From NCBI GenBank assembly GCA_019931105.1, contig JAIOUW010000001.1:1860001-1924000 (forward strand): 64,000 nt of DNA, given 5' to 3'. This document shows positions 1 through 8,117 of the stretch, piece after piece. Position 1 is the first letter of the stretch; each line of letters opens with the position of its first letter. The notes beneath the pieces were generated by a model. The model had not been told where the DNA came from. It made no database searches and saw only the letters and a list, made by a program, of their open reading frames with translations. Both the position numbers and the translations under genes were made by a program. The stretch comes from Flavobacteriaceae bacterium NBU2977 (GTDB lineage Bacteria > Bacteroidota > Bacteroidia > Flavobacteriales > Flavobacteriaceae).

Positions 1-1
1 T

Positions 2-316
2 GGAAATCTAACCGAATTCATCAACATTGTAGAAAGCGAGGCCTTGACATTGCATGCGATGATGATGACAAGCCAGCGGTATTTCATATTGATGAAACCT
101 GATACCCTCGAGATCATCAATAAAATATGGGCTTTTCGAGAGGCTTCGGGCACCCATGTATGTTTTACTTTGGATGCAGGGGCCAATGTTCATGTGCTTT
201 ATCCTGAAGAAGAAAAAGAAGAGGTCTATCAATTTATTCAGAATGAGCTGGTTGCATATTGCGAAAACGGACAGTATATTTGTGATAGAATTGGATTTGG
301 GGCAAAAAAAATGTAA
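2..316 (+). CDS. mvaD: Diphosphomevalonate decarboxylase, C-terminal part (cut by the window edge)
   Basis: This is the C-terminal ~104 residues of a GHMP-superfamily protein that is open to the left edge, so the true start lies outside the window. The segment around SEALTLHAMMMTS, followed by the GTHVCFTLDAGANVHVLYP stretch, is characteristic of the C-terminal domain of mevalonate-5-diphosphate decarboxylase, which converts diphosphomevalonate to isopentenyl diphosphate in the cytoplasm using ATP. It is followed 64 bp downstream on the same strand by a mevalonate kinase, which supports the assignment. In-frame ATG and TTG codons inside this piece are internal, not starts, because the reading frame continues upstream. 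Confidence 0.88.
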   Translation, partial: GNLTEFINIVESEALTLHAMMMTSQRYFILMKPDTLEIINKIWAFREASGTHVCFTLDAGANVHVLYPEEEKEEVYQFIQNELVAYCENGQYICDRIGFGAKKM

Positions 317-380
317 CTTTTTTGAAGTTTCATACGTATATAGAAACGTAAACTAGAATGCCTCAGATCAAACAACAATT

Positions 381-1319
381 ATGAAAGGACCCTTATTTTA
401 TTCAAAAATACTCCTCTTCGGGGAATACGGAATCATCAAAGATTCAAAAGGGCTTTCCATTCCCTATAACTTTTTTAAAGGTGCCTTGAAAACGACCGAT
501 ACGTCTTCCGAGGCTGCCAAGAAATCGAATAACGGCCTAAGGGAGTTTGCCGATTATCTTGAAATGGTACAGAAGAATAGTCCGGGTTTGGTCAGTTTCG
601 ATTTCAAATCCTTAAAAAGCGATATCGATGCGGGTATGTATTTCGATAGCTCGATTCCTCAAGGATATGGTGTTGGTAGCAGCGGTGCCTTGGTTGCCGC
701 TATTTATGATAAATATGCGACCGATAAGATTACGGTACTCGAAAACCTTACCCGTGAGAAATTGTTGAAATTAAAGGCGATTTTTGGAAAAATGGAATCG
801 TTCTTCCACGGTAAATCATCGGGCTTGGATCCTTTGAACAGTTATTTGAGCCTTCCTATTCTTATCAACTCAAAAGACAATATCGAGTCGACCAGTATAC
901 CTTCACAAAATATTGAAGGAAAAGGGGCCGTGTTTTTGTTGGACAGTGGTTCTACGGGAGAGACCGCCCCAATGGTACAACTTTTCATGGAGAAGATGAA
1001 GCAAGAAGGATTTCGGAACATGCTCAAAGATCAATTCATAAAACATACCGATGCGTGCGTCGAGGATTTTATAAACGGCAATGTAAAGTCGCTTTTTGGA
1101 AATCTCAAGCAATTATCACATGTTGTTCTCGATAATTTCAAACCAATGATTCCCACTAAGTTCCATGAGCTTTGGCAAAGGGGTATAGACACTAATGAAT
1201 ATTACCTAAAACTTTGTGGCTCTGGCGGCGGAGGTTATATACTTGGCTTCACACAAGATATAGACAAGGCCAAAAGGGCGTTGCAAGGCTACAATTTAGA
1301 AGTGGTGTACAACTTCTAG
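381..1319 (+). CDS. mvk: Mevalonate kinase (GHMP kinase family)
   Basis: A 312-residue GHMP kinase. The N-terminal part has the expected GEYGII motif near residue 14. The ATP-binding loop PQGYGVGSSGAL lies at about 93-104, and the glycine-rich GSGGGG motif of the C-terminal domain at about 280-285. It should phosphorylate mevalonate to 5-phosphomevalonate in the cytoplasm. The preceding gene is the mvaD tail, so these two form a mevalonate-pathway pair. The next gene (UbiA family) starts 15 bp later and is probably co-transcribed. Phosphomevalonate kinase is an alternative within the same superfamily. Mevalonate kinase is preferred because of the SSIPQGYGVGSSGAL-type loop and the pairing with mvaD. 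Confidence 0.85.
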   Translation: MKGPLFYSKILLFGEYGIIKDSKGLSIPYNFFKGALKTTDTSSEAAKKSNNGLREFADYLEMVQKNSPGLVSFDFKSLKSDIDAGMYFDSSIPQGYGVGSSGALVAAIYDKYATDKITVLENLTREKLLKLKAIFGKMESFFHGKSSGLDPLNSYLSLPILINSKDNIESTSIPSQNIEGKGAVFLLDSGSTGETAPMVQLFMEKMKQEGFRNMLKDQFIKHTDACVEDFINGNVKSLFGNLKQLSHVVLDNFKPMIPTKFHELWQRGIDTNEYYLKLCGSGGGGYILGFTQDIDKAKRALQGYNLEVVYNF

Positions 1320-1334
1320 AACAATCGCAAAAAC

Positions 1335-2255
1335 ATGTTGAGCAGAAAAAACAAGCTCTTGCTTTTAAAGTTGTTGAGCCTGTTTTCCGTGGTTCGCGGC
1401 TATAACATACTGATGATCGTTTTGGCCCAGTATTTGGCGGCCATCTATATTTTATCCCCTGACCTTCCGTTGCGCAAGGTGATTTTTGATTTGAACCTGT
1501 TTTTGATCGTGGCTTCCTCGGCATTGGTCATCGCATCAGGATATATCATAAATAACTTTTATGACGCTGAAAAAGACCTGATCAATAAACCTAGAAAGAG
1601 TATGTTGGACCGATTGGTCAGCCAGCGTTTTAAATTGACCACTTATTTCGTACTCAACTTTTTGGCGGTCTTTGCAGCCAGTTATGTGTCTTTCAGAGCG
1701 GTATTTTTCTTTTCGGCCTATATTTTTGGCATTTGGTTTTATTCCCACAAATTAAAACGTGTACCGTTTGTGGGTAATTTTGTGTCTGCGATATTGTCCA
1801 TTACTCCTTTTTTTGCCGTCTTCGTTTACTATAAAAATTTTGAAACCGTAATCTTTGTTCATGCAGTTTTCCTGTTCTTGCTGATCTTGGCTCGTGAAAT
1901 GATAAAAGATCTTGAAAATATTACGGGCGATCTTGTCCACAACTACAAGACGGTACCGATTCTTTATGGATCTAAAGTCTCTAAGATATGCATTGGTATT
2001 TTGATTCTTATGACGCTACTGCCCGCCTATTTACTGATTACCAAGTTTGATGTCGGACATATGTACCTTTATTTTATGGGAAGCAGTATTTTGTTGATCC
2101 TATCGATAACGGTACTTTGGAAATCCTCTTCAAAAAAACATTATGTATTGCTTCACAACATTCTTAAGTTTATCATCATTCTCGGGGTTTTCAGTATCTT
2201 GTTGATCGATGTCGATTTGATCTTGAACCGATTTCGGCAATGGAATATCATTTAA
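1335..2255 (+). CDS. UbiA-family prenyltransferase (geranylgeranylglycerol-phosphate geranylgeranyltransferase-like)
   Basis: An integral membrane protein of 306 residues with about eight or nine hydrophobic segments. The first Asp-rich motif of UbiA enzymes, NNFYDAEKD, is at about 73-81. The second is REMIKDLENITGD at about 187-199. These bind the Mg-diphosphate of the prenyl donor. Flavobacterial homologues are commonly labelled geranylgeranylglycerol-phosphate geranylgeranyltransferase by similarity, but the acceptor is not known from sequence. It starts 15 bp after the mevalonate kinase, so prenyl-diphosphate supply and use are probably co-expressed. Alternative acceptors include menaquinone or heme precursors, but those dedicated families usually sit with their own pathway genes. 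Confidence 0.8.
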   Translation: MLSRKNKLLLLKLLSLFSVVRGYNILMIVLAQYLAAIYILSPDLPLRKVIFDLNLFLIVASSALVIASGYIINNFYDAEKDLINKPRKSMLDRLVSQRFKLTTYFVLNFLAVFAASYVSFRAVFFFSAYIFGIWFYSHKLKRVPFVGNFVSAILSITPFFAVFVYYKNFETVIFVHAVFLFLLILAREMIKDLENITGDLVHNYKTVPILYGSKVSKICIGILILMTLLPAYLLITKFDVGHMYLYFMGSSILLILSITVLWKSSSKKHYVLLHNILKFIIILGVFSILLIDVDLILNRFRQWNII

Positions 2256-2322
2256 ATGATTCTCCCGCCAAGGTAATACTAACCTGAAGCCTTGTTTAAA
2301 CGTTCGATTCAATGATTAAAAC

Positions 2323-2330
2323 TACCTTTG
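2323..2330 (+). promoter_or_regulatory. Putative -7 box (TACCTTTG) for the pseudouridine synthase gene
   Basis: TACCTTTG is an exact match to the Bacteroidota TAnnTTTG -7 consensus, 14 bp before the ATG. A perfect TTG -33 element at the usual spacing is absent; TTC at 2303-2305 is the nearest candidate. Transcripts would have a very short leader. Confidence 0.45.
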
Positions 2331-2344
2331 TAAAAATATAGATT

Positions 2345-3187
2345 ATGGCCAGATCAGGTTCAAACAATGGTAAGCGGGCTTCAGGGAGACAGGGCGGAAC
2401 GTTTCGAAAGAAAAGTTATGCCCGTGGCAATGCACCCATCAAAAAACGTGTTGAAAACGATAAAACGGTAGACCCCGACCTTATTCGATTGAACAAGTTT
2501 GTATCAAATTCAGGGGTTTGTTCAAGGCGCGACGCCGATATCTACATTGCAGCGGGTAATGTTACGGTCAATGGAAAACCGATTACCGAAATGGGGTATA
2601 AGGTAAAGTTGACCGATGAGGTTAGGTTCGACGGAAGGTTGCTGAATCCGGCAAAAAAGGAATACGTCTTGCTCAACAAGCCCAAAGATTTCGCAACAAC
2701 CGTTCGCGATGAAAAAGGACGGAGAAATGTTTCAGGACTTATTTCCAACGCCTCCAAATCCCCTTTGCTTCCGATCGATAAAATGGACAAACACGCCACG
2801 GGGCTTTTACTTTTTACCAACGACGGCGATTTGACCAAGCGATTGAAAAATCCAAAAAACGGACTACGAAAAATATACCATGTCGAATTGAACAAAGATT
2901 TACGAAGTGCCGACCTGAAGAGAATCCAGGAGGGAATCGTTTTGGACGAAAGGCCCATTCGCGTTCAAGAAATCAGTTTTATAGACGATGCGCCCAAACG
3001 TGAGCTCGGCATAGAAATTTACAGCTCAAAGAACAAAGTGGTCGAACTTCTTTTTGAACATTTGGGGTATGAAGTGGTAAAGATCGACCGTGTCGTTTAT
3101 GCGGGGTTGACCAAGAAAGACTTGCCCCGAGGGCATTGGCGGTATTTGACCGATCAAGAGGTGATCAATTTGGGAATGATCAACTAA
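2345..3187 (+). CDS. Pseudouridine synthase, RsuA/RluB/RluE/RluF family
   Basis: A cytoplasmic rRNA-modifying enzyme of 280 residues. A basic, low-complexity N-terminal tail (residues 1-40) precedes an S4 RNA-binding domain at about 46-100 (IRLNKFVSNSGVCSRRDAD). The catalytic domain begins at about 105 (YVLLNKPKDF). The usual G-R-L-D catalytic motif appears as DKMDKHATGLLLFTNDGDL, so the catalytic Asp is about D148 and the normally conserved Gly-Arg-Leu before it is changed. It probably modifies 23S or 16S rRNA uridines; which site cannot be told from sequence. Its stop overlaps the 3' end of the convergent argH by 8 bp. Confidence 0.85.
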   Translation: MARSGSNNGKRASGRQGGTFRKKSYARGNAPIKKRVENDKTVDPDLIRLNKFVSNSGVCSRRDADIYIAAGNVTVNGKPITEMGYKVKLTDEVRFDGRLLNPAKKEYVLLNKPKDFATTVRDEKGRRNVSGLISNASKSPLLPIDKMDKHATGLLLFTNDGDLTKRLKNPKNGLRKIYHVELNKDLRSADLKRIQEGIVLDERPIRVQEISFIDDAPKRELGIEIYSSKNKVVELLFEHLGYEVVKIDRVVYAGLTKKDLPRGHWRYLTDQEVINLGMIN

Positions 3188-4460
3188 TCTTATCCATCTT
3201 CTTTTTTATCTCATCCAAGCACAAATTCCCCAAGCTTCCTTCGTGCGAATGCGAAATATTTCGTTTTGGCGCAAAAGTACCTTCCTGTATTTCTTGCCCC
3301 ATTTTCTTATAGGCGTCGCGAAAGGGCATTCCGTTCTGTACCAGTTCGTTCAGGGTGTCCACGCTGAAAAGATAATCGTATTTGGGGTCTTCGAGAATGT
3401 TCTTGTTGACCCGTATTTCCTTTAGACTGAACGTCAAGATTTCCAAACAGGCCTTCATATCTTGAATGGCGGGAACGATAATCTCCTTGACCAATTGTAG
3501 ATCTCGGTGGTATCCACTGGGCAGGTTATTGATGACCAAGGTCAATTGGTTGGGCACAGCCTGAAGTTTATTACACTTTGCCCTGACCAGTTCGAAGACA
3601 TCGGGATTTTTCTTGTGCGGCATAATGCTACTGCCCGTGGTCAGCGCATCGGGAAATAAAATAAAATCGAAATTCTGGCTCATGTACAAGCAGATGTCCA
3701 TTGCCATTTTTGACAACGTGGCCGCAATGCTAGCCATACCGAAGGCGGTCGCCTTTTCGACTTTTCCGCGCCCCATTTGAGCGGCAACGACGTTATATTT
3801 CATGGTCGTAAAACCCATTTCTTTGGTGGTGTATTTCCGGTCGATTGGAAAGGAACTGCCATACCCTGCGGCACTTCCTAACGGATTCTGATCTACTATT
3901 TTGTATGCGGCATCGATAAAATATAGATCATCGATCAGACTTTCGGCATAGGCTGAAAACCATAGCCCGAAAGAGGAAGGCATGGCAATCTGTAAATGGG
4001 TATAGCCCGGCAACAAAACTTCTTTGTGTTTTTCGGCCAGATCCATCAGCAAGTCAAAAAGTGCTTTCGTCTGCGACTTTATTTCCGTCAGTTCATCTTT
4101 CAGGTACAAATGCATTGCCACGAGTACTTGGTCGTTTCGCGATCGTGCCGTATGTATTTTCTTTCCGGTATCCCCCAGTTTTTCGGTGAGCAGAAATTCG
4201 ATTTTGGAATGCATGTCCTCAAAGGAATTCTCAATCGTAAAGGTTCCTTTTTTGATGGATGATTGAATTTCGTCCAATTCATCGACCAATGAAGCGGTCT
4301 CTCCCTCGGACAATAATCCGATTTTGCCCAACATTTTGGCATGGGCCGTTGAGGCCATAACATCGTATTTGGCTAAAAGCAAATCCAATTCTCGGTCATT
4401 GCCCACTGTAAAATGGTCGATTTTTTTGTCGGTGCTAAAACCTTTGTCCCAGAGTTTCAT
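3180..4460 (-). CDS. argH: Argininosuccinate lyase
   Basis: The final arginine step: argininosuccinate is split to arginine and fumarate. The 426-residue protein belongs to the fumarase/aspartase superfamily. It has the superfamily signature GSSIMPHKKNPD about two thirds along, the HTARSRNDQV motif typical of ArgH at about residue 105, and GYTHLQIAMP at about 150. It is the last gene of the arginine/proline operon and is separated from argE by 116 bp of repeat-rich spacer. Its 3' end overlaps the convergent pseudouridine synthase gene by 8 bp. Confidence 0.95.
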   Translation of the reverse strand: MKLWDKGFSTDKKIDHFTVGNDRELDLLLAKYDVMASTAHAKMLGKIGLLSEGETASLVDELDEIQSSIKKGTFTIENSFEDMHSKIEFLLTEKLGDTGKKIHTARSRNDQVLVAMHLYLKDELTEIKSQTKALFDLLMDLAEKHKEVLLPGYTHLQIAMPSSFGLWFSAYAESLIDDLYFIDAAYKIVDQNPLGSAAGYGSSFPIDRKYTTKEMGFTTMKYNVVAAQMGRGKVEKATAFGMASIAATLSKMAMDICLYMSQNFDFILFPDALTTGSSIMPHKKNPDVFELVRAKCNKLQAVPNQLTLVINNLPSGYHRDLQLVKEIIVPAIQDMKACLEILTFSLKEIRVNKNILEDPKYDYLFSVDTLNELVQNGMPFRDAYKKMGQEIQEGTFAPKRNISHSHEGSLGNLCLDEIKKKMDKIS

Positions 4461-4576
4461 GTATTTAGTAATTAGTCGTTAGTACTGAGTATTTAGTACA
4501 AAGTTTATTTCGCTATTCGCTTCCTGTTGTTTTGCTGTTTGTTCTCTTTTCTCCGTATTCTCCCTTCTTTTTAGGG
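4461..4576. repeat. Spacer with short imperfect direct repeats between argE and argH
   Basis: At about 4461-4502 the spacer holds several imperfect copies of the word TTAGTA (as in TATTTAGTA, TTAGTAC), followed by T-rich sequence. No ORF or clear hairpin is seen. It is one of only a few long gaps in an otherwise tightly packed operon. Confidence 0.4.
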
Positions 4577-5650
4577 CTAGGGGGTGAGGAACTTCACCAA
4601 AATTTTAATGTACAGTTCGATTCCCTCTTCGATTTCACGAACATAAATATATTCATCGGCCGAATGTGACCGTGTACTGTCGCCTGGTCCTAATTTTAAC
4701 GATTGACAGGTCAGAGCCGCTTGATCCGAAAGGGTGGGGGATCCATAGGTCTTTCTGCCCATGGCAATACCCGCTTGTACCAAGGGATGGTCTTTTGAGA
4801 TGGCCGACGAATTCAGGTTCAACGAGCGTTCCTTCAATTCGCATGGGGCTTCTTTCTTCAATATATCGGCGATTTCTTTATTCGTGTACTTATCATTGAC
4901 GCGAACATCGATGACCAGATCGACCTGCGCCGGAACGACATTGTGTTGACTTCCGGCATTGATCTGGGTAACGGTCAACTTCACCTCTCCCAAGGTTTGG
5001 GATACCCTTTCAAACTTATAATTTTTGAACCATTGCAACACCTCGATGGTTTTGTAAATGGAATTATCGGCGTTTGGATGCGCCGCATGAGATGGGGTTC
5101 CCTTTACCACCGCATCAAAAACGACCAACCCTTTTTCGGCTATGGCAAAATCGAGCAAAGTAGGTTCGCCTACTATGGCCACATCGACTCTAGGAAGTTC
5201 AGGCAATAAACTTCTAAGACTGTTGGGACCGGCACTTTCCTCTTCCATTGAGGCGACCATCATTATATTGTGGCTCAGGTTTTCCGCTTTATAGAAATGC
5301 ACGAATGTGGCAAGCAATGAGACCAAGGCCCCGCCCGCATCATTGCTGCCCAGACCATATAATTTTCCATCCTCGATATGCGGGTGAAAAGGGTCTTTGG
5401 TGTACGCCGAATTCGGTTTTACCGTATCGTGGTGCGAATTCAACAGCAGGGTCGGTTTGTTTTCGTCAAAATTTTCGTTGACCGCAATTATATTATTGAT
5501 TTTCCGCTGAAACGGAATACCGAATGACTTCAACCAATTGCCAATCGCGTCGGCAGTTTTATCTTCTTCAGATGAAAAAGATTGAATGGAAATCAATTCT
5601 TTCAAGAGCTCGATTGCTTTTTCCGTTAGCACTTTTTGTTCCATCTTCAT
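4577..5650 (-). CDS. argE: M20-family metallohydrolase, N-acyl-ornithine/N-acyl-citrulline deacylase (ArgE type)
   Basis: A 357-residue M20 di-zinc deacylase. The metal-binding motifs are visible in order: SHHDTVKP at about 72-79, GSNDAGGAL at about 97-105, EEESAG at about 136-141 (catalytic Glu pair) and the GEP motif at about 161. In this operon it should remove the N-acyl group introduced at the first step, giving ornithine or, more likely with an N-acylornithine transcarbamylase present, citrulline. It overlaps argB by 4 bp, indicating translational coupling. Whether the acyl group is acetyl or succinyl is not settled by this protein; the neighbouring transcarbamylase suggests succinyl. 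Confidence 0.85.
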   Translation of the reverse strand: MKMEQKVLTEKAIELLKELISIQSFSSEEDKTADAIGNWLKSFGIPFQRKINNIIAVNENFDENKPTLLLNSHHDTVKPNSAYTKDPFHPHIEDGKLYGLGSNDAGGALVSLLATFVHFYKAENLSHNIMMVASMEEESAGPNSLRSLLPELPRVDVAIVGEPTLLDFAIAEKGLVVFDAVVKGTPSHAAHPNADNSIYKTIEVLQWFKNYKFERVSQTLGEVKLTVTQINAGSQHNVVPAQVDLVIDVRVNDKYTNKEIADILKKEAPCELKERSLNLNSSAISKDHPLVQAGIAMGRKTYGSPTLSDQAALTCQSLKLGPGDSTRSHSADEYIYVREIEEGIELYIKILVKFLTP

Positions 5651-6426
5651 AAGGTCAGTGTTGTATACAAAGTTGTATTTGGGTCGAGCATCTTTTGGTC
5701 TCCGATGCAGACTTTATGTACATTGTTTCGAAGGGCATGGAAACAATTTTCCATTTTCGGAAGCATGCCGTCGGCAATGATATTGTCTTGCAATAATTTT
5801 TCATAGGAGGCCGAATCGATGTGTTTTATCACCGAATCATCATCATTGACATTCATCAAAACCCCTTTCTTTTCGAAACAGTAGTACAATGTCGTCTCGA
5901 AATCGATACCCATACCGATGGCAAGCTCAGAGGCAATGGTGTCGGCATTGGTGTTCAGTAACTGTCCGTGACCGTTGTGGGTCATTGCACAAAAAACAGG
6001 GGTAAGTCCGGTATTCAGCAATTGCGAGATCGTCTTCGAATTTATTCCTTCGACATCGCCGACAAAACCATAATCGATATCGCGTACCGGTCTTTTATGC
6101 GCCTGTATGGTATCGCCATCGGCACCGGTCAATCCAATGGCATTGCATTCCAACGCCTGTAGTTCTGCAACAATATTTTTGTTGGTCAGCCCGGCATAGA
6201 CCATCGTGATTATTTTCAAGCTTTGGGCATCGGTAATTCTGCGGCCCCCGATCATGTTTGATTCGATGCCCAGTTCGGTCGCCAATTGGGTCGCCAATTT
6301 TCCACCTCCGTGGACCAGGATTTTCAAACCCTCCATTCGGGAAAAACGCGATAGGAACAGTGATAGCTTATCAGGATCTTCGATGACGTTTCCGCCAATT
6401 TTAATGATGGATAGTTTTTGTTTCAT
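5647..6426 (-). CDS. argB: N-acetylglutamate (or N-succinylglutamate) kinase
   Basis: A 259-residue amino-acid kinase with the IIKIGGNVIED N-terminal motif, the VHGGGKLATQL substrate/phosphate loop at about 39-49 and the GLTGADGDTI motif at about 118-127. It phosphorylates N-acylglutamate, the second arginine step. It lies 1 bp after the SDR gene and overlaps argE by 4 bp. In Bacteroidota the substrate is probably N-succinylglutamate, by association with the SOTCase-type ArgF'. Confidence 0.92.
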   Translation of the reverse strand: MKQKLSIIKIGGNVIEDPDKLSLFLSRFSRMEGLKILVHGGGKLATQLATELGIESNMIGGRRITDAQSLKIITMVYAGLTNKNIVAELQALECNAIGLTGADGDTIQAHKRPVRDIDYGFVGDVEGINSKTISQLLNTGLTPVFCAMTHNGHGQLLNTNADTIASELAIGMGIDFETTLYYCFEKKGVLMNVNDDDSVIKHIDSASYEKLLQDNIIADGMLPKMENCFHALRNNVHKVCIGDQKMLDPNTTLYTTLTL

Positions 6427-6427
6427 C

Positions 6428-7177
6428 CTACGTATTTAATTTTCCGCCATCAATGGTCATTGCCGTTCCCGTAATCCATGATGCCTTGTCGGACACAAGG
6501 AAAAGGGCCAAATTTGCGACATCTTCGGGTTTTCCCAATCGCTTCATCAAAGTTGTTTCTCCCGCGTTTTCGACGGCCTTTTCAGGGTTTTCAAAAGCCT
6601 TTGCGGAGTCCCATATTAAGGGAGTGTCCACAGGACCCGGACACATGGCATTTACCCTGATTTCAGGGCCGTATTCAACGGCCATTTGCCTCATCAATGC
6701 GACCGAGCCAGCCTTTGAGGCACAATAGGCCGGATGGTTGGGAAAACTTTTATATGCGGCAATCGATGCGTTGATCAAAATATTTCCTTGCTGTTTTTTT
6801 AAATATGGAATGGCATATTTTGAAAGATAAAAAATAGAGCTCAGATTTATCTCCAAGGTTTTTTGCCAATCGCGAGGCGACAGATCGACAACATTGCCCA
6901 ATCCTAAAATTCCCGCATTTAACGATACAATATCCAGTTTTCCAAAAACTTCGATGGCGGTTTTCACAAGCCGTTCGTTATAGCTGGGTTCACTAACGTC
7001 CCCGGCAACGAAAAGCGAATTGTCAAGTTCATTGGCCAAGGCAGTTCCGCGATCGATATTTCTTCCGGATAAAATAAGCTTCGCCCCTTCGTGATGGAAT
7101 GTTTTGGCAATGGCCTTGCCCATTCCACTGGTGGCTCCGGTAACGATGCATACTTTGTCTTTCAATGTATAGGCCAT
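6428..7177 (-). CDS. SDR-family NAD(P)-dependent oxidoreductase inside the arginine operon
   Basis: A classical short-chain dehydrogenase of 249 residues. The cofactor motif TGATSGMG is at 13-20, LNAG at about 86-89, the catalytic Ser at about 138 and the YxxxK pair at Y151/K155. The C-terminus (TGTAMTIDGGKLNT) is typical of glucose-1-dehydrogenase/FabG-like SDRs. It has 4 bp to argF' upstream and 1 bp to argB downstream, so it is fully embedded and must be co-expressed. No arginine-pathway step calls for an SDR, so the substrate is unknown. It could serve a side reaction, or have been placed there by insertion. Confidence 0.9.
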   Translation of the reverse strand: MAYTLKDKVCIVTGATSGMGKAIAKTFHHEGAKLILSGRNIDRGTALANELDNSLFVAGDVSEPSYNERLVKTAIEVFGKLDIVSLNAGILGLGNVVDLSPRDWQKTLEINLSSIFYLSKYAIPYLKKQQGNILINASIAAYKSFPNHPAYCASKAGSVALMRQMAVEYGPEIRVNAMCPGPVDTPLIWDSAKAFENPEKAVENAGETTLMKRLGKPEDVANLALFLVSDKASWITGTAMTIDGGKLNT

Positions 7178-7181
7178 CGTA

Positions 7182-8117
7182 TTAATTTTCCAAGAGTTTC
7201 TTTAAAACTACCTGTGCCGCATAGGTTCGATTATTCGCTTGTTCGATGACCAATGATCGTTCACTATCGAGAACGGCGTCTTCGACGACCACGTTTCTTC
7301 GTACCGGTAGACAGTGCATGAACTTGGCATGGCCCAATTTCTCATTGGTCATCATCCAATCGGTTTCTTGACCAAGGATTTTTCCATAGTGCGAATAACT
7401 GCACCAATTTTTGACATAAACGAAATCGGCATTTTCCAAGGCTTTTTTCTGGTCATGTTCGATTCGGACACTTTTGGTGATTTCGGGATTCAATTCGTAA
7501 CCTTCTGGATGGGTAATCACAAAATCGGCTTCCTGCAACTGCATCATTTCAATAAAGGAATTCGCGACGGCATGGGGCAGGGCCTTGGGGTGCGGAGCCC
7601 ATGATAGTACTACCTTAGGTCTTTTCTTTGCATTTTGCTCTGCCAAGGTAATTGCATCGGCCAAGGCCTGCAACGGATGGCCCACCGAACTTTCCATATT
7701 TACAATGGGAACGCTGGCATATTGTTTGAATCCGTTCAAAACCTGTTCGGCTTCGTCTATTTTTCTGTCCTTTAATCCTGCAAAGGCTCGAATGGCAATA
7801 ATATCACAGTATTGCGAAACCACTTGTGCGGCTTCCTTGATGTGCTCAGAGGTTCCTTGGTCCATAATGGTGCCATCCCCATATTCCAAAGCCCAGCCTT
7901 CGCTGCCAAAATTCATGACCATGACTTCCATACCCAGGTTCATCGCTGCTTTTTGGGTGCTCAATCGGGTGCGCAGACTATTATTGAAAAACAATAGGCC
8001 GATGGTTTTTCCTTTTCCAAGTGAATCAAACTTCCTAGGATTTTTTTTCAAATCACGTGCCGCCGCGACCCAATCGGGCAATGAATCTATGTCGCTGATA
8101 GAGAGATAATTTCTCAT
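7182..8117 (-). CDS. argF': N-succinylornithine (or N-acetylornithine) carbamoyltransferase
   Basis: A transcarbamylase of 311 residues that makes N-acyl-citrulline from N-acyl-ornithine and carbamoyl phosphate. The carbamoyl-phosphate loop is SLRTRLS at about 47-53, with the second-substrate region ESSVGHPLQALAD at about 146-158. It is the variant used in Bacteroidota and Xanthomonas rather than ordinary OTCase. The residue that sets acyl preference (Pro90 in the Bacteroides fragilis SOTCase, Glu92 in the Xanthomonas AOTCase) aligns to Ser90 in MDQGTSEHIKEA. This argues for succinyl over acetyl. It shares one base with the proB stop codon. Confidence 0.88.
   Translation of the reverse strand: MRNYLSISDIDSLPDWVAAARDLKKNPRKFDSLGKGKTIGLLFFNNSLRTRLSTQKAAMNLGMEVMVMNFGSEGWALEYGDGTIMDQGTSEHIKEAAQVVSQYCDIIAIRAFAGLKDRKIDEAEQVLNGFKQYASVPIVNMESSVGHPLQALADAITLAEQNAKKRPKVVLSWAPHPKALPHAVANSFIEMMQLQEADFVITHPEGYELNPEITKSVRIEHDQKKALENADFVYVKNWCSYSHYGKILGQETDWMMTNEKLGHAKFMHCLPVRRNVVVEDAVLDSERSLVIEQANNRTYAAQVVLKKLLEN

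Noticed and set aside
2542-2958. Minus-strand ORF (138 residues) opposite the pseudouridine synthase
   Set aside because: Shadow frame; no domain or start signal.
7585-8109. Long plus-strand ORF (174 residues) opposite argF'
   Set aside because: Antisense shadow of a clear transcarbamylase gene.
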